A DNA stretch of 5,416 nt from Clostridia bacterium (GTDB lineage: Bacteria; Bacillota_A; Clostridia; Oscillospirales; CAG-272): positions 1 to 5,416 of the forward strand of contig JAFTSR010000395.1 of the NCBI GenBank assembly GCA_017467225.1, read 5' to 3'. Numbering within the stretch: the stretch's first letter is position 1; each line of letters starts with the position of its first letter. The translations under genes were made by a program, and so were the position numbers. Below the pieces are notes generated by a model. It did no database searches and was not told where the DNA came from. It saw only the letters and a program-made list of their open reading frames with translations. Of the stretch, positions 5,389-5,416 are shown piece by piece.

Positions 5389-5416
5389 AGGAAAACGATG
5401 ATCCCCGCAAAAAACA

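Noticed and set aside
5126..5416. CRISPR array
   Set aside because: The repeats are inverted, differ from one another in sequence and are not regularly spaced; no unit recurs with spacers.

Overview
The window holds three protein-coding genes, all on the minus strand. Reading from high to low coordinates they are hydF, then two overlapping genes for the halves of a heterodimeric ABC exporter; the second half runs off the left edge. No RNA gene, CRISPR array or intact insertion sequence was seen. The DNA is GC-rich. Two features suggest a strictly anaerobic, GC-rich Firmicute, probably a clostridial lineage such as Oscillospiraceae/Ruminococcaceae: an [FeFe]-hydrogenase maturase, and Gram-positive style expression signals (AGGAGG-type ribosome binding sites, one TTG start, a perfect TTGACA-17-TATAAT promoter). 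That placement is inference, since no taxonomic marker is present.

Region by region (right to left, the direction of transcription): 5416-5126 is non-coding and packed with short perfect inverted repeats. It includes a 78-base element at 5311-5388 bounded by GTAGGGG/CCCCTAC. At 5124-5091 lies a perfect 15-bp palindrome that overlaps a possible hydF promoter. hydF occupies 5025-3820 and ends at an intrinsic terminator (3804-3772). The 202-base gap to the next gene also holds a second terminator-like hairpin that works only on the opposite (plus) strand, and then a perfect sigma-70-type promoter (3677-3649). The first ABC half gene (633 aa, TTG start at 3617) overlaps the second (ATG at 1723) by 8 bases, with a strong Shine-Dalgarno sequence inside the end of the first gene. 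The window keeps 574 residues of the second protein and cuts it off after its Walker B motif.

How the genes work together: the two ABC proteins should form one exporter whose two ATP sites are each built from Walker A of one chain and the signature motif of the other. Its substrate cannot be read from the sequence. hydF is a separate transcription unit with its own terminator and no hydE or hydG beside it here. HydF would deliver the 2Fe subcluster to the hydrogenase made elsewhere in the genome. The genes themselves belong to known families. The most unusual material is the palindrome-dense region upstream of hydF, the orphan plus-strand terminator, and a charged insertion in the nucleotide-binding domain of the second ABC half.
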